Assembly (NCBI GenBank): GCA_963930775.1
Contig: OZ005702.1
Location: 310,001-374,000 of the forward strand
From: Cliona cf. orientalis
Lineage: Eukaryota; Porifera; Demospongiae; Clionaida; Clionaidae
Length of the DNA stretch: 64,000 nt
Reading direction: 5' to 3'
Below the pieces are notes generated by a model. The model was given only the letters and a program-made list of their open reading frames with translations. It was not told the origin of the DNA and ran no database searches. Each line of letters begins with the position of its first letter. Position 1 is the stretch's first letter. The position numbers were made by a program, and so were the translations under genes. Shown here piece by piece: positions 1 to 15,880 of the stretch.

Positions 1-47
1 TATCTCCATAATGATTGTTATTATTGTGATAAAATTTTAATTACTAG

Positions 48-194
48 GTGACCAACAAGCGAATCAGAGCCACTATTCACGTTGGTATGGTGTGTCAGAC
101 CATCGCCAGCAAGCCAGTGGAGCGAGGAATGGAGAAAGAGCTCACGAGAGATGACATCCAGTGCAGAATATGCTATGCTGCAAATAGTATGTCC

Positions 195-234
<40 letters not shown>

Positions 235-391
235 TAAATTTTACATCTTTTTTCCTCTTACAGTTAACCCTGGAGGTTGGGCCCCACCCAGTATCGTACG
301 AACAATTGGAAAGAGAGAATTGTGCAAATTTCTTGTAAAATTTGGTTCAACTGTTCAATCAAGACTACAATCCACCCCTCTCACTCTATAG
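48..391 (+). CDS. CERT1: CERT-like ceramide transfer protein, START domain C-terminus (partial, 3' end)
   Basis: Two terminal exons are visible, 48-186 and 264-391 (stop TAG 389-391); the rest lies left of the window. The joined reading gives NKRIRATIHVGMVCQT, then a charged stretch, then AANINPGGWAPPSIVRTIGK and a short KREL..KFL..F tail. This is the end of the START lipid-binding domain as in CERT1 (STARD11), whose C-terminus has the same NPGGWAP(A/P)S(V/I)(L/V)R..(A/G)KRE core. The family carries ceramide from ER to Golgi in the cytosol. The splice phase is consistent (aat a|tt aac). The 77-bp intron contains a pure CT repeat that also extends its pyrimidine tract. A FFAT motif and PH domain cannot be checked here. 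The assignment to CERT rather than another START protein rests on about 85 residues. Confidence 0.85.
197..231 (+). repeat. (CT)n microsatellite in the last CERT1 intron
   Basis: A pure CT dinucleotide run of about 17 units starts ten bases after the GTATGT donor of the 77-bp intron. It makes up nearly half of the intron. Confidence 0.95.
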
Positions 392-536
392 CATTCTCTA
401 CCTTCCTAGAAAAGTAGTTTCTAAATTATTGTTATTACTGCTGTATCTCTGATATATCTCTCACTTTGCTTGTACCATTCTGTTCTAGTAATTTTTAATA
501 CATGGAATTGTACCTTACTCTACTTGTGATTGCCTC

Positions 537-547
537 GCGCATGCGTG
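537..547. promoter_or_regulatory. NRF1-like element upstream of the small acidic protein gene
   Basis: GCGCATGCGTG, one mismatch from the NRF1 palindrome GCGCATGCGC, 95 bp before the ATG at 642. Inferred promoter element. Confidence 0.4.
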
Positions 548-641
548 CATTACCTATCACGTGGACGTACTGTACTTGCTCTAAATTAACGAATATCCCT
601 AATAGAATTAGAAATCTTGAAAAATTAAATGAAGTTGCAAG

Positions 642-965
642 ATGAGTGACAGTTCTAGTTTTAGCTCTGAAAGCAGCCAAGAAGTAGAAGAGCACAATGT
701 TCCAGCCACTGAAACGGCCTCCGAGAATCCTGCCCCTGAAGTTAACGGAGTATCGGATCCCGTAGTGAATGGAGTTGGTGCGGGCGAGAACGCGATCGAT
801 CCCGAGCCCCAGGAGGAAGAAGAGAGAACTTTAACTGATCACCTCAACAAGAGGCTACTGGAGAGCTTTCTAGCTAGACTGGACTCTGGTAGCATGCAGC
901 TACCGCCAGGGGCGCGCGGCGCTGACCCTCCAGAGGAGGAAGACGGCCAAGAATTTGAAGATTAA
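642..965 (+). CDS. Small acidic protein of unknown function (107 aa)
   Basis: Single-exon frame of 107 residues with an ATG in a reasonable context (aagATGa) and TAA stop. Residues 1-60 are Ser/Glu/Pro-rich and disordered-looking. Residues 62-82 form a clear amphipathic helix with the core LTDHLNKRLLESFLARLD, and the tail is acidic (EEEDGQEFED). I do not recognise the family. The contrast between a low-complexity N-terminus and a well-formed helix argues for a real gene rather than chance. An NRF1-like GCGCATGCGT element lies about 100 bp upstream. It converges with the GRAM-domain gene, whose stop is at 1274. Confidence 0.6.
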   Translation: MSDSSSFSSESSQEVEEHNVPATETASENPAPEVNGVSDPVVNGVGAGENAIDPEPQEEEERTLTDHLNKRLLESFLARLDSGSMQLPPGARGADPPEEEDGQEFED

Positions 966-1273
966 CTATATAATAATTATTATTATGTAGCAGTAATTTT
1001 TTGTAAACACATCTCAAGCACACCTTTTACTTCGTAGATCTGTCAACTTATCGTTATGAAGGTTAAAGGTCACGATTTTCAATTGGCGCATGCGCATTTC
1101 CTCCAAACATGATATTCTGAATAATTTTGGTCACATCTCACAGAGTGACCACAAGCTGAAAACAGAAAACAGGGGTGCAGCACAAATTAAAAACGACAAC
1201 AACAATCTAATGGAATGATGAAAATTACAAAAAATTTGATACCAAACAACAACAAAACAAGTTGATTGATGAA
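966..1273. other. Convergent intergenic gap
   Basis: No gene seen. It separates the ends of two convergent genes. A perfect GCGCATGCGC palindrome sits at 1086-1095, away from any start codon I identified, so it either marks an unseen promoter or is incidental. Confidence 0.6.
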
Positions 1274-2745
1274 TCATGTAGTTGGTAAGGCTGACGGATG
1301 AGGGACACTACTATCACTATCAGTGTCTGTAGTGGTAGGTAGCAGAAGCCTACTGAGCATGCTCAGTTGATCCACGGCCTGCTGGTGGGTGGAGCCTGTT
1401 GTCATGGCGGCGGCGGCAGAGGAGGGATAGTCTGAGCTGGAGCAGAGGGAGCACCATGGCTGAAACTTGAGGTACGGCTGGAGGGAGGGGTTCACTTGAG
1501 AGAGGTGACAGAACATAGTCAGCATGTAGACAAGCATGAAGATGATTCTGAAAGGAGAAAAGGGAAATTGGAATCAGTGCTGTCACTAGATACGTCATTG
1601 TACACTTAATAATTAATGTTCCTAACTACGTAGCAATCGTGCAATAACACTTTACTCACTAGAAATTCTTTTAATAATACAATCCTTGCCCTCCACATAC
1701 TTTAATAATTTTTACAACCGTCACTTCTTACTACAATCATCTACCGTAGTTAATTGAATACAACACATGATCCAATTTAACGCAAGAAATTAATATTTTA
1801 TGAATTCTCACATTTATAATAATATTATATGGAGTGATTGACGACCTTTACCAGAAAAATGCACGTTTTCAAAATTGAAATTTTTTTCCATGCGTTGTAT
1901 TAGATTAAGTACGATAATTCACTTACGCGATACTGATGAAGAAGTTGATCAACTGAGATGTGCTGCACATGCTGACGAAGCGCATTGGCCGCCTGACCAC
2001 CTCCACCGGTCTCATCAGTGTCACTCGTCGCCATGCCGACGAAAAGCTCCAGGTCTGCTTCCAATAGTGGAACATATTGGGACTTCCCCCTCCTACCCTG
2101 GGCACGCCCTTTGTCACACCCACTTCACGTGGAGACTCGGAACGAAGCGTGACGAGCGACGGACTGCGAGGCATTCCAATGGATCTTTTACCATTCCTTT
2201 TCGGGGAAGAATCTACTTCCTCTCTCCTTTTCTCTCCCGGGGGCTCGTAATCTGGATCATCAGAGTCTCCACTCTTCGATGAATTACTGTCACCACTCTC
2301 CTCCTCGCTCGGGCTGCCCGATCGACTAGAGGAAGGGGAGGAGTTTTGGGTGTGGCTTGTCCGATGATGTGTGTTGTGATACGACTGATAGTGGTGGCCT
2401 GTCATTCTCTCTCCGTCATCTCCTAAATCGCTATCTTCCGTGGGATTTGTAATGGTATCAGTGCTACTATGGCGCATGGGGTGGACTGGAGTGGACGCAG
2501 CGGAGTCGGTTACGCTAGCGACTGATGCGTCAAACTCGATCGACGCGTCAGAGTTCATCGATGCAGACTTTGACCTTCGCCCCATGATGAGCTTTTCCTG
2601 CTCTTTGGTGACTTTGAGTGTCTTTAGCTCCTGCTGCAAGCTGTCAACGGAGAGGGGGTCCTGAGTTAGTGCGTTCTGCCAGACTGTTATCAACACCAGG
2701 TAGGTCTTGTCTCGATGATAGAAGGAGGAGAATCCATACTGTGGT

Positions 2746-2827
<82 letters not shown>

Positions 2828-5800
2828 TCAATCACTGGCTGCATCATAATATTTACATTCAGCACTAGCAAATATGTCGGGTCACCCAATGGCCTCATTG
2901 TAAACAATTGACATTCCATCCAAATTTGTGAGGGTCATACTAGCACACTTCACAGTCCATCATCCACAGGTATGCCGCATCGTTCATATACACAATATAG
3001 CGCTATGCAAAGAACACCCTATAATGTTATAGTGTACCCCTAGTTGCTAGTAATCCTAAAATATGCACTTAGACAGTTTTGTGGGTGCAGCAGGTGACAT
3101 AATTATAGAGACTAGATAAATAATTGCTAGTTAACAAACCATGGTTTGGTGTACATGGACATTTCATCGGTCGTACAACAGGAGCCCCATCCGTCCCATG
3201 GCCCAGTGACTACTCAAACTCAGCCAGGTGCACAAAATAAACCATGTACTACTAACGTTACCGTAAGGCCCAGTAGTCGTACGTGGTTGTGAGTCTCCAA
3301 AAGTATACTACATGATAAAATTAATTATTATCATTTCAATGGTCTAATTAGCTAAGGAGCCAGCCTATAATAATATTTTACTCCAACTCAGCCAGGTGCA
3401 CAAAATAAACATGACAGTACTCTACACTAGTCATGCAAAAGGATGCTGAATACAAAGTAAGCATGTGTATGCTTGTGAATCACAAAGGATATAGTGTACT
3501 ATCAGTGCATAATAAACAGGCAGAGTCTGCCATCCTTGAGAACTAAGGGGGTGGTGGTAGGGTTCATAGGTCAAGCTTGTGAATCTCCATAACAACAGAA
3601 CCGGCAGGTAGTAACAAGTATGCACCGACGCATCCCCTCCCCCCCTCCACCCTTGGGACAGCTGACAGCTTAAGTGTCCCCGATTAATTAAAGGAGACGT
3701 CCTCGTTTCCGTAGTCAGGGGTATCCTTATAGAGGGGTTCCACTGCTACCATAACTCAGCCACCATCAGCGATGGAGATGCATATGTACGAACGAGGCAG
3801 TGAGCTGAGTTTGGTGTATGCGTTTGGGAGAGAGAAGCAAGCAGGAAGTAGATGCTTTTACAGTGAAGCCCACTTTTGGAGATGCGATATGGCTCAGTGT
3901 TTAACAACAACCTCTTAAAGGCCTTCGCTAAAATTAGAATGGTCTGCTGTTGAAGTCACATGCATTGTGATACTGTTTAGTTCTAGTAGAGACATGCACT
4001 AATATAGCTTCATTTTGCATGCACATCTAAGTACCTTCTTCGTTGCTATGCCAATGCATGTACAAAGGTAAGCATAAATAATGTTGAATACAGCATACTT
4101 TGACAGTGCTCCAGCCCTGTGAGATTTCAATAAAGACTTTACTTTGATAAGATAATAATCACAGGAACGAGGATGATCCTAAACTGCTTTGATGTTGGCT
4201 AGGCTACAGGCAGCATATCCAAACTATGCCCCCTCCTCCACCTAATATCTTGCTTTGAATTTTGCCACAGAGAGAATACCCTAGTAATTAATATACCCTG
4301 TGTCGGTGTGCATGCCATGGCGCCTTTATATTTACGTGTGCATGTATGTGTAAGATATTGGAACGTTGCATCATCCGTGAGCATGTTCGGCCATAAAGCT
4401 ATCCTGCCGAAGACTGTAGCATGCACGGCGTGGTACAGTAGGGAACTACCCAATTCCATATAATATTATCACTAGTACAGGACAGGATGCTCTATTATAA
4501 TAGACTGCCACAACTAATGGAAGCTTTGTTGGGACTCGATGATAATAATAGCGATTTCTAAACCACATCCACTAGGCTGGGAAAATTACAGGATTATGCA
4601 AAGGTATCTATCCATCCTGCTGCAAACAGTACACGATTATGAATGTCTCTACTCAAGCATATACATGAGTGTTTTTGCTACAAAAAGGGAGGTAGTGATT
4701 GGAACCACAGCAGCCATGAATGTCCACATCGTGTATTGCATACTCAAACACAGACCCTGAGCTGTACCCTGAGCTGTACCCTAAGCTGTAACATGTACTC
4801 ATGTAAGGTCAGGTACATGACCGTTTTGATGAAAAAAGGCGGATGTGACAGGAGCATCCTGGACTCCAAATACACTGTCACAGCTCTACATTGCTTGTGC
4901 ACGCACGTCCCATCCATGATGAAAAATAAAACTGGGAATTACATAATTATACGATTGTTCTGATAAAAAAGAAGGTAGTGATTGGAACCACAGCAGCAAC
5001 CATGAATGTCCACATCGTGTATTGCATACTCAAACACAGTCCCTTAGCTGTACCATGTCCTCATGTAGGTACATGACTGTTTTGGTGAAAAAAGGGTAGA
5101 TGTGACAGAAGCATCCCGGACTCCAAATACACTATATATCACAGCTCTACATTGTTTGTATATGCACATCCCATCCATGATGAAAAGAAAACTGGGAATT
5201 ACATAATTATTCGATTGTTCTGACAAAAAAGGACGTGATGTCATTTTGGAGGCGGACTAGCACCGCATCTCTCTAATTCAGAACTATTACTTAATCTCAA
5301 TGCATAATTCTGATTTTTACAAATTCAATAAAATTCCAGGGAAAAAGTACTATACATTCAAAGAATAAAGGACCAACCACCAAACACTACCAGGTCAAAC
5401 AAGTAGCTACCATACATTAGTACAAGTTCCAGGAATCTGAATTCCTTATATTACAAATGAATCACAGGGTGTATTGATTAAGTATGGAGGAGAGGAGGTA
5501 TTCTATCCTTCCCTTACCTTCTTATCTCCAGTTTCAATCTGAATAGCATTTGGAATCAGCTTGGCCGTCTTGTGTTTCCTGATAGCAGTAACGTCCATGC
5601 AACTGATACATGTCTGTGTGTATGAGAGAGAGAGAGAGAGATTACAAAGAAGTCCTACGTGCACATCTTCAAAATGTTGTGGCTTTCCATTGAATTGCAT
5701 TCCAACATGTGCTTATACAGCCTCCAAACCTATCACCAGTCATCACTCACTTTACTGCATTGGCGGCCTGCCTCAGGGGGACTGCCCACAAGTGCAGCTT

Positions 5801-5897
5801 CTAATCAGCTTAGGCCCACTTGTAGGGGGGCCTGCTATGGTTATGAAACCTTCCCAGATTTACCCAAACAACATATCCTTAGAGGGGGGTGCACGTA

Positions 5898-5942
<45 letters not shown>

Positions 5943-7713
5943 TCACGTCAAGCGGTCAATATTATATAATATGCACAATAATCATTCTGTTGCAGGTTGG
6001 TTTTTTCCTCTTCAATGGCTGGAGCCATTACGTCAGTTTGTTCGTCGAGTGTCTAACGCTAGTCCTGCTGTCTTTATGTTTTGCTCTTTGTTAGAGACAC
6101 TGTAGCGGCCAAGTCCACTCTAAACCATTCAACCCCATAGTACCATATACTACATTACACTGTACAGGATACAACCACACGAGCTGTACTGAGCTGTAGG
6201 TTGAATGTATGTATGGATATCGACCCTAATGGCTCAATGACCAAAGTTCACAGGTCGAATATGCAGCATGGGTGAGAGAGCTTTTTAGTTAATGAAAAAA
6301 TCGGTGATGCGTTCACTTTCATCACTGATTGTAAAAGTAGATGTTTATCCTCCGTACACGTGAATACGCGTGTTCCAACAAGATATTAATTGAATTTACA
6401 AGAGAGTGCTCACTCACTCACGATCACTGACGTGTACAATTATTAGTCCAGGTCCTCCCCCAAATCAAATACAAATTGCTATTAAAATTAACTACTACCA
6501 AGAGTGTATACTATAGCTGCATGAGGCCTGTATGCATCCTTGCTTGCATGAGTACATGTGTGCATGTGCGTATAATAATATTATACCTTATTTTCGATTC
6601 CGAAAATGTTTGAGTAGAAGCAGACCCACTTGCTAGTGATGTAGAGGCGGCCGTGCACCAAGATGTCCTTCTGCCAGGCACACGAGTAACCTGAATGGAA
6701 TGATGATGATAATTGCATGTGATGTGCGTCATAATGCACGGTGGACTCGAGCAGCCTTTTCGTGCAGGTCACAAGAAACTATAAGAAGTCCCGACATTCA
6801 CAGGATCTGGTGTACGGGATTATTTGTGAGCACTGGGGCGGTTTCCCTCCGGGTTTGGGCCCTACCCCCCCCCACTCCCCCCTCCCCCCACCCCCCAGGG
6901 GGCAGTGTTACTAAACAACGAATACTAAGATTACCCTTCAATTTGTCCAATTTATGTTTAATTAACTACGTAGATATTAACATTCTTCTGCTACCAACCT
7001 CCCCCCCCCCTCCCCCCAATAAGTGAAATTTAATACCCCCCTTGACAATTGACCCCATTACTCTCCACCGCCCCCTCCCCTCCCCCCAATCTATAACAGC
7101 TCGCTCACTAACTGGCTGCTCCTCATTCCGCCACTCTTCCTCCTCAGGAAGTTATTGCTATCTCAATGACACCTCCACAAAGATTGTAGAGTAGGCACGA
7201 GTAAGGTACGTAGTGCGCCATGAATGCATGCAGCGTTTCATCATTAAATTTTCATCACAAATTTAATGCTATACTCCATATCGCTCAAGAAGGGGGTCAG
7301 TCTGGTATTCCCCACCAATTAAATTAAAAATGCACGCTGTAAATACAATTGAAACTACGACACATGCGTGCACACACACGTTAGCGTACTAGGGTAGTGT
7401 GACCACTATGTTTCTATATCAAAGGGCTAGGGGTGTAAATAGAGGTTGCAAAAAAATCACCAAACCATTCACTTTATTTTTCCCCCCACCCTCTCTCTCT
7501 CTCTCTCTCTCTCCCCTTATCTTGTACAATGACTGGTCAAAGAGTTTGAAACTGTTTAAAAAAACTGAAAATCAAAATAGATTATATTATTGAAAAGGCT
7601 GTATATGGAACGGTTTGTATTGAGGCACAGATGGATATAAACAGAAGGCAGCTTGAAATATTGTGATAAGTATACACACTGTTACCATAATCGTTTACTT
7701 AACTTAAACTGGG

Positions 7714-7748
<35 letters not shown>

Positions 7749-8418
7749 GGAGAGAGGGAGAGAGTGATAACTTGCACGAGCCATGCTAATGATTTTCCTC
7801 GAAGGTGTTTATCACCTTGAACTCACTTTTTAATAAGACCTCTTCATCATAGTCACTACCGAGGCATTTTCGCAGGTCGTGCTCAGACTTGCTACTGGTT
7901 GCCTTGTAGCTGTCCTGACTGGTGACACTTCCCCAGCGATGGAGCCCAGGGCTGGGGGGAGAGAGACGCTGCCCCTGATGGGGGTCAAACTGGAGGGGGG
8001 AGGGGGAAGGAGCAAGGGAGGGAGAGAGAGAGAAAGAGAGAGGAAACATGAGAACCTGATATACAGTTCAGCCTCACTCTATCTACCGTAGAAACTCGGT
8101 GCTGTAATGGAGAAGCAGACGCTTCATTGAGAACTAGGAACAGTGTAACCTACAACCAGAACTGTGCAAACTTTACACAGCGATCACTGTAGCATGGCTG
8201 CATCTTTGTTAGCGCATACAGCGACTTCTGGGGCCGGTAGTGGTAGGCCATGATTAAAGGAGAGGGGGCTTATCAGGTACGGCAGGTGTACAGCTGTCGC
8301 CCCCAAACTGGCCCTCGAAATGAGTTGAAGCGAATGCAGTATGGCTTTGTGAGGTATAAAACATTCACCTAATTCCGCCTTTTCATCTGACCATGTACAT
8401 AAACACATGCACACGCAT

Positions 8419-8464
<46 letters not shown>

Positions 8465-8979
8465 ACACACCCCTACACACCCCCTCACTCACTCACCCAC
8501 ACATACACAGCCATTTCAAACTTATAGGCAAAACATGATGATGATAATTTTGGCAAAGATTCGTGATTTTCACTTAAAAATGTAATTTTTCAGGCAACCC
8601 CATCCATCATAAACCCTCAGGGCACTATATAGAGCCACAAGGCAAGTTTATTTCACATCTGGCCCACGCACACATACAGCTAGCAGCTCAGCTAGGAGGC
8701 TTTTGATCGGCATAGTATCCATTCACAGGCACTTACAGACGAGTCGGCAATTTTGGCGGTCTCCATGGCACGCTGTTTGTGTTCACCCCGAGGGCTGTGT
8801 TGGCGGCTGAATATGCCTATGGCACGGCGCGGAGCTTTAGGTGCTGCACGCTGCTCCTTCTTCCCGATAATAATATCGCCAGCTGCAAGACCGCCGTTTG
8901 AAGAGACGAGCCGATTGTCCGTTGAGGAGTGCGACAGTGAGCGCTTGATAGTACTGTATGACTCCAGGTTAGGGCACAT
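1274..8979 (-). CDS. GRAM domain protein with C-terminal membrane anchor (GRAMD1/2-like, no ASTER domain)
   Basis: Six exons on the minus strand: 8979-8737, 7989-7827, 6690-6587, 5613-5518, 2738-1927, 1547-1274; together 1692 nt, 563 aa, all phases consistent. Residues about 125-230 form a GRAM domain: KDILVHGRLYITSKWVCFYS, NIFGIENK, KHKTAKLIPNAIQIE and HRDKTYLVLITVWQNAL. A long Ser/Asp/Glu-rich low-complexity linker follows (about 240-440). A single hydrophobic helix spans about 463-484 and is built across the last splice junction. Members of the family sit in the ER and reach to the plasma membrane at contact sites by binding anionic lipids through GRAM. The GRAM core resembles GRAMD1/Aster (TAKLIPNAIQI), but there is no room for the cholesterol-binding ASTER/VASt domain, so the layout is that of GRAMD2. 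Start chosen at the first ATG of the 5' exon. Confidence 0.85.
2748..2826 (+). repeat. (GA)n microsatellite
   Basis: About 38 GA units with one interruption. On the transcribed minus strand this is a CT tract next to the acceptor of the exon starting at 2738, so it serves as the polypyrimidine tract. Confidence 0.95.
4691..5235 (+). repeat. Diverged tandem duplication, two copies of about 260-280 bp
   Basis: Copy 1 (4691-4973) and copy 2 (4974-5235) share long blocks, for example ggtagtgattggaaccacag, aatgtccacatcgtgtattg, and actgggaattacataattat in the same order. Copy 1 also has three copies of a short gagctgtaccct phrase where copy 2 has about one. There is no open frame conserved between copies. 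Confidence 0.85.
5614..6586 (-). other. Intron 3 of the GRAM gene with (AC)n run
   Basis: No gene supported. An AC microsatellite lies at 5907-5938. Both plus-strand frames across the repeat are repeat artefacts. Confidence 0.6.
6865..7087 (-). repeat. Three C-rich clusters (G-rich on the transcribed strand)
   Basis: C-runs at 6865-6897, 7001-7017 and 7069-7087 inside intron 2 of the minus-strand GRAM gene. The first has four runs of six to nine C separated by one or two bases, so the pre-mRNA would carry four adjacent G-runs able to form a quadruplex (inference). Confidence 0.7.
7714..7764 (+). repeat. (GA)n microsatellite
   Basis: Near-pure GA run with GGAGAGA variants at its right end, in intron 2 of the GRAM gene just downstream of its second exon. 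Confidence 0.9.
8420..8458 (+). repeat. (AC)n microsatellite
   Basis: About 19 AC units in intron 1 of the GRAM gene (intron 7990-8736). The rest of that intron shows nothing I can support. Confidence 0.9.
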
Positions 8980-9468
8980 TCGAATATCGAATATTCACAA
9001 AATTGAAAACGATGATAAACTCAATTTAGAGTTCCCCTTGAAGTTGTGGTTTGATAAATGAGTTGGTTTCTCTTTGAGATTTCTGGTGAGCGAGTGTCAG
9101 CTGAGTTGAATATAACGTAACGCTTCGGCACCACGCCATTCGAGCTAGCGCCAGGAAGCGACTGAGCAACGTCCGATCTGTGTGCACTTAATTTGTGTAC
9201 TTCGAACTTGCAACTAATATGTGCGCTAAAGCATCCGAGTCAACTAAAGTGGGGAGATTTCCCAAACAAATCATGAATTCTATCAGAAGCATCAAGCGGA
9301 AGTGTACCATACAAATATGAGGATGTTAAAATTAATATTTCAAGGTCATTATAAATTTATTGTGCTATTCACTACCATTACACTGTACTACAATAGACTG
9401 TAGTCTGGTTACTAGCCATAAAGTTGGCTCCTAGGATAGATATTCAATCCAGCAGGGCAGGAGGTGAG
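8980..9468. other. Intergenic region, presumed promoter of the GRAM gene
   Basis: Lies between the GRAM gene start (8979) and the 3' end of cathepsin H (9469), both on the minus strand. No coding potential or recognised regulatory motif beyond being the likely 5' flank of the GRAM gene. Confidence 0.5.
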
Positions 9469-13422
<3,954 letters not shown>

Positions 13423-13595
13423 TTTCTTACCAAGCTATAGCTAGTTCGACCGTGCTACCGCAAACAATTAAGTACTCCCCACCCAAGTGAGCCATGTGGT
13501 AAATGCATGATGCTAGCTCATCTTTTTCATTGTGTAAACCGCACGCGCATGGCTGATAGTGTGCAGCTGCTGTAAAATTTGCTGACAGCTGCAGA
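13423..13595. promoter_or_regulatory. Bidirectional promoter gap, CTSH / unassigned gene
   Basis: 173 bp between divergent start codons. Contains a CACGCGCATGGC element around 13545. No TATA box seen. Confidence 0.5.
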
Positions 13596-15659
13596 ATGGA
13601 TGAGCTTATGAGATCCCTGGAGGGTTCCAGAAATGACCAGACTAAGATTGAGCCAGAAATCCCCAAGGAAATAGTAGGTTTAAAAGCCTCCATGCTCAAT
13701 TTCTCTACTGGTATGCCGATTGTGCTCACAGTATGGAGTTTTAGCTGCACATGTCAAAGTTATTCAGCTGGTAGCAACTGAAGATGTAGATGGTATGACA
13801 TTGTGTATTGTTTGTGTGTACATGTGCGTGTATGATGCACGATATGCATACTCTTTCAATGTGTGCATAGATAGTGTGGCATTTGCAGTCAGTTAGATGT
13901 TAACTGAGTGATATTAAACAATGCTATCACACCGGGCCCCACCTGTCCTTTCAATATTATAAATATGCAGCCAACTCTTCGATAATGGACCTCATGCAGC
14001 TGCAGCTTGAGGTGTGTGGACAGACAAAGACACTCCCCCTCAGCAGCACTGCCGGCGGCTCAGGCCATGTGGCTGTGGAGGGAGTGGATGTCCAGAGCTG
14101 CTCTGGAATCTGTAACCAGCTGAAGCACTTCAACATCGAGGTAAGTACAAATTGATCATGCTGGCTAACATGTCAATCCGTTAAAATTTCTCCTTAAGTC
14201 ATGTACTCATTTGTCTATTTTATGCTAATCACTAGATGATGCCCAGTAAGCAGAAATCGCATGATTTGGTGAAGCTGCATTTGGTCATACCTTCCCCTCT
14301 CCTCCCTGGAAGTGTCTCGGTTCTAGCTAAGGGAACACTGTCTCTTCACGACATCATTCACGTGAGCATTCATTGCATGGCTGGCTTAATTACTCAGTTC
14401 CAAATTTGATGCTTAATTAGCTATGTCATTAACGGTAGCTCGTAGCTACATAAGTTAACCATTACCACCAGGTCATGTAATTATATTAACGGGCCTGTTG
14501 GGAAAATCACCCCAGCACAAGTTTGTTCTTTGAGGTGACTGGTTTTACTTTCAGGTTATCCCTTATCAAAAAGTTTTACCGTGTGGAAGCTAGCCTACTC
14601 TCGAGTACATCGCATGCTGGCACACAATAATAATGATAATATATTATTATTATTGCTGAGTGTATGATTACAGGGTTCTCCCCTCTCTGGCAACTGTGAA
14701 TTAAAGAATACGGAGAGTGGTGCTCCATTTGCCGTCATCACGGCTGATTGGGTGTTCTGCTACGGAAGACTGGGCTACGGCGAATCTTATCAAGTAAAGC
14801 ATAAAATCATAATGACAATATTATTATTCTTTCTACATAATAATAATTTTATGGTATACGTAGTATATTATTATTCTTTCTATTTTTAGCTTAAACATGC
14901 CTCCCACCGGCCTGGAGACTATCTGCACTGCTCTCTCTTCCCTCGTCTGACTCAATCCGACCAGAACACTGATAGCAACGGGTGGGTGGACGGTGATCTG
15001 TATGATAGTAATGTTATTATGGTTATTAGATAGCAATTATTAGTACATGCTCATTGCTTGGTGCAGTCTGATTCTGAATCCCCATCCCACCAGTCACCCA
15101 GTCTTCATTCCATTTGGAAAACACGCCAAGTTGTGTAAGATAATGCCATTTTAATGGTTAAACTTGTCAGATGATGTCATTAATGAACGACCGCAGGTGT
15201 CCAAGAATCGGCCGAAGGTGTAAAGGAATCACCACCTAATGCACTTATGCATCACATGACTAGGTATAACCACTTTGGGCTGCAGTGTGCTATGCATAGT
15301 CTTAATTAAATTTTATATCGTCACAACATTATAATTATTGATTTACTCTAATCATAAGGGAAGCAATAATTATGAACAGAGTGAGAGAAAATTTCAAATT
15401 TCTCAATTTAGTTTCAGAGTTCTACCCATACAAAATACTAATTCAGTGCTCAACAAAATATGATTTTTACCATAGCAAAATATTATAGAGATTGTGGTTG
15501 CTCTGTGTTTGCAGACTAAGGAGCATGCATCGCCAGCTGAGAGGAAAGAGTGACAGGAGAGAGAGGCTTCGGTTCTTGGAAGACATTATCTTCACAAATG
15601 GTCCAGGCTCGCAGCAGCAAAATCAAGGCATTGGCATCACTGCAAGGGGAGCCAATTAA
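13596..15659 (+). CDS. Unassigned 308-aa protein
   Basis: Nine exons with consistent phases: 13596-13673, 13732-13792, 13971-14140, 14236-14361, 14674-14793, 14890-14981, 15067-15134, 15197-15263, 15515-15659; 927 nt. I do not recognise the family. The protein starts MDELMRSLEG, has alternating hydrophobic strands in the middle (VKLHLVIPSPLLPGSV, AKGTLSLHDIIHGSPLSG, FAVITADWVFCYG), two histidine-containing phrases near 215-235 (LNPHPTSHPVFIPFGKH), and a basic helical C-terminus (RLRSMHRQLRGK, RRERLRFLED). No signal peptide or TM segment. The spacing of some strands recalls M1AP-type proteins, but this is too weak to use as a name. Exons 1-2 rest on a 58-bp intron chosen because it restores frame; that part is less certain. 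Confidence 0.65.
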
Positions 15660-15880
15660 AATTTAATAGCTACCCAACATTAAGAGCTAGAGATCCTGGC
15701 AACATGTATTTATCTGATATCACTTCCTGTTTTATTGCTATTCTTAGAACTTCATTTCCGGTGGTGTAACTACATGTACTACTATACAAATACATGATGA
15801 TGCGTAGTATAAATTCGCGGCTAGCGCGCGGTAAATGATTGTTTGTGCGAGCCGAGCGATACGGAACAAAAGAGTTGTTC

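Larger units (their letters stand above)
2739..5517 (-). other. Large intron 4 of the GRAM gene
   Basis: A 2.8-kb intron without a supportable gene. It holds a GA microsatellite directly at its 3' acceptor side, a repeated 24-bp phrase around 3215 and 3388 (actcagccaggtgcacaaaa), and a diverged tandem duplication at 4691-5235. Confidence 0.7.

Noticed and set aside
21-233. Minus-strand Arg-Glu repeat frame, and similar RERERE or LSLSLS frames elsewhere
   Set aside because: They are translations of GA/CT microsatellites.
13710-13731. Intron starting at GTATGC (13711) in the unassigned gene
   Set aside because: It would be only about 20 bp; a GTAGGT donor at 13674 gives a 58-bp intron in frame.
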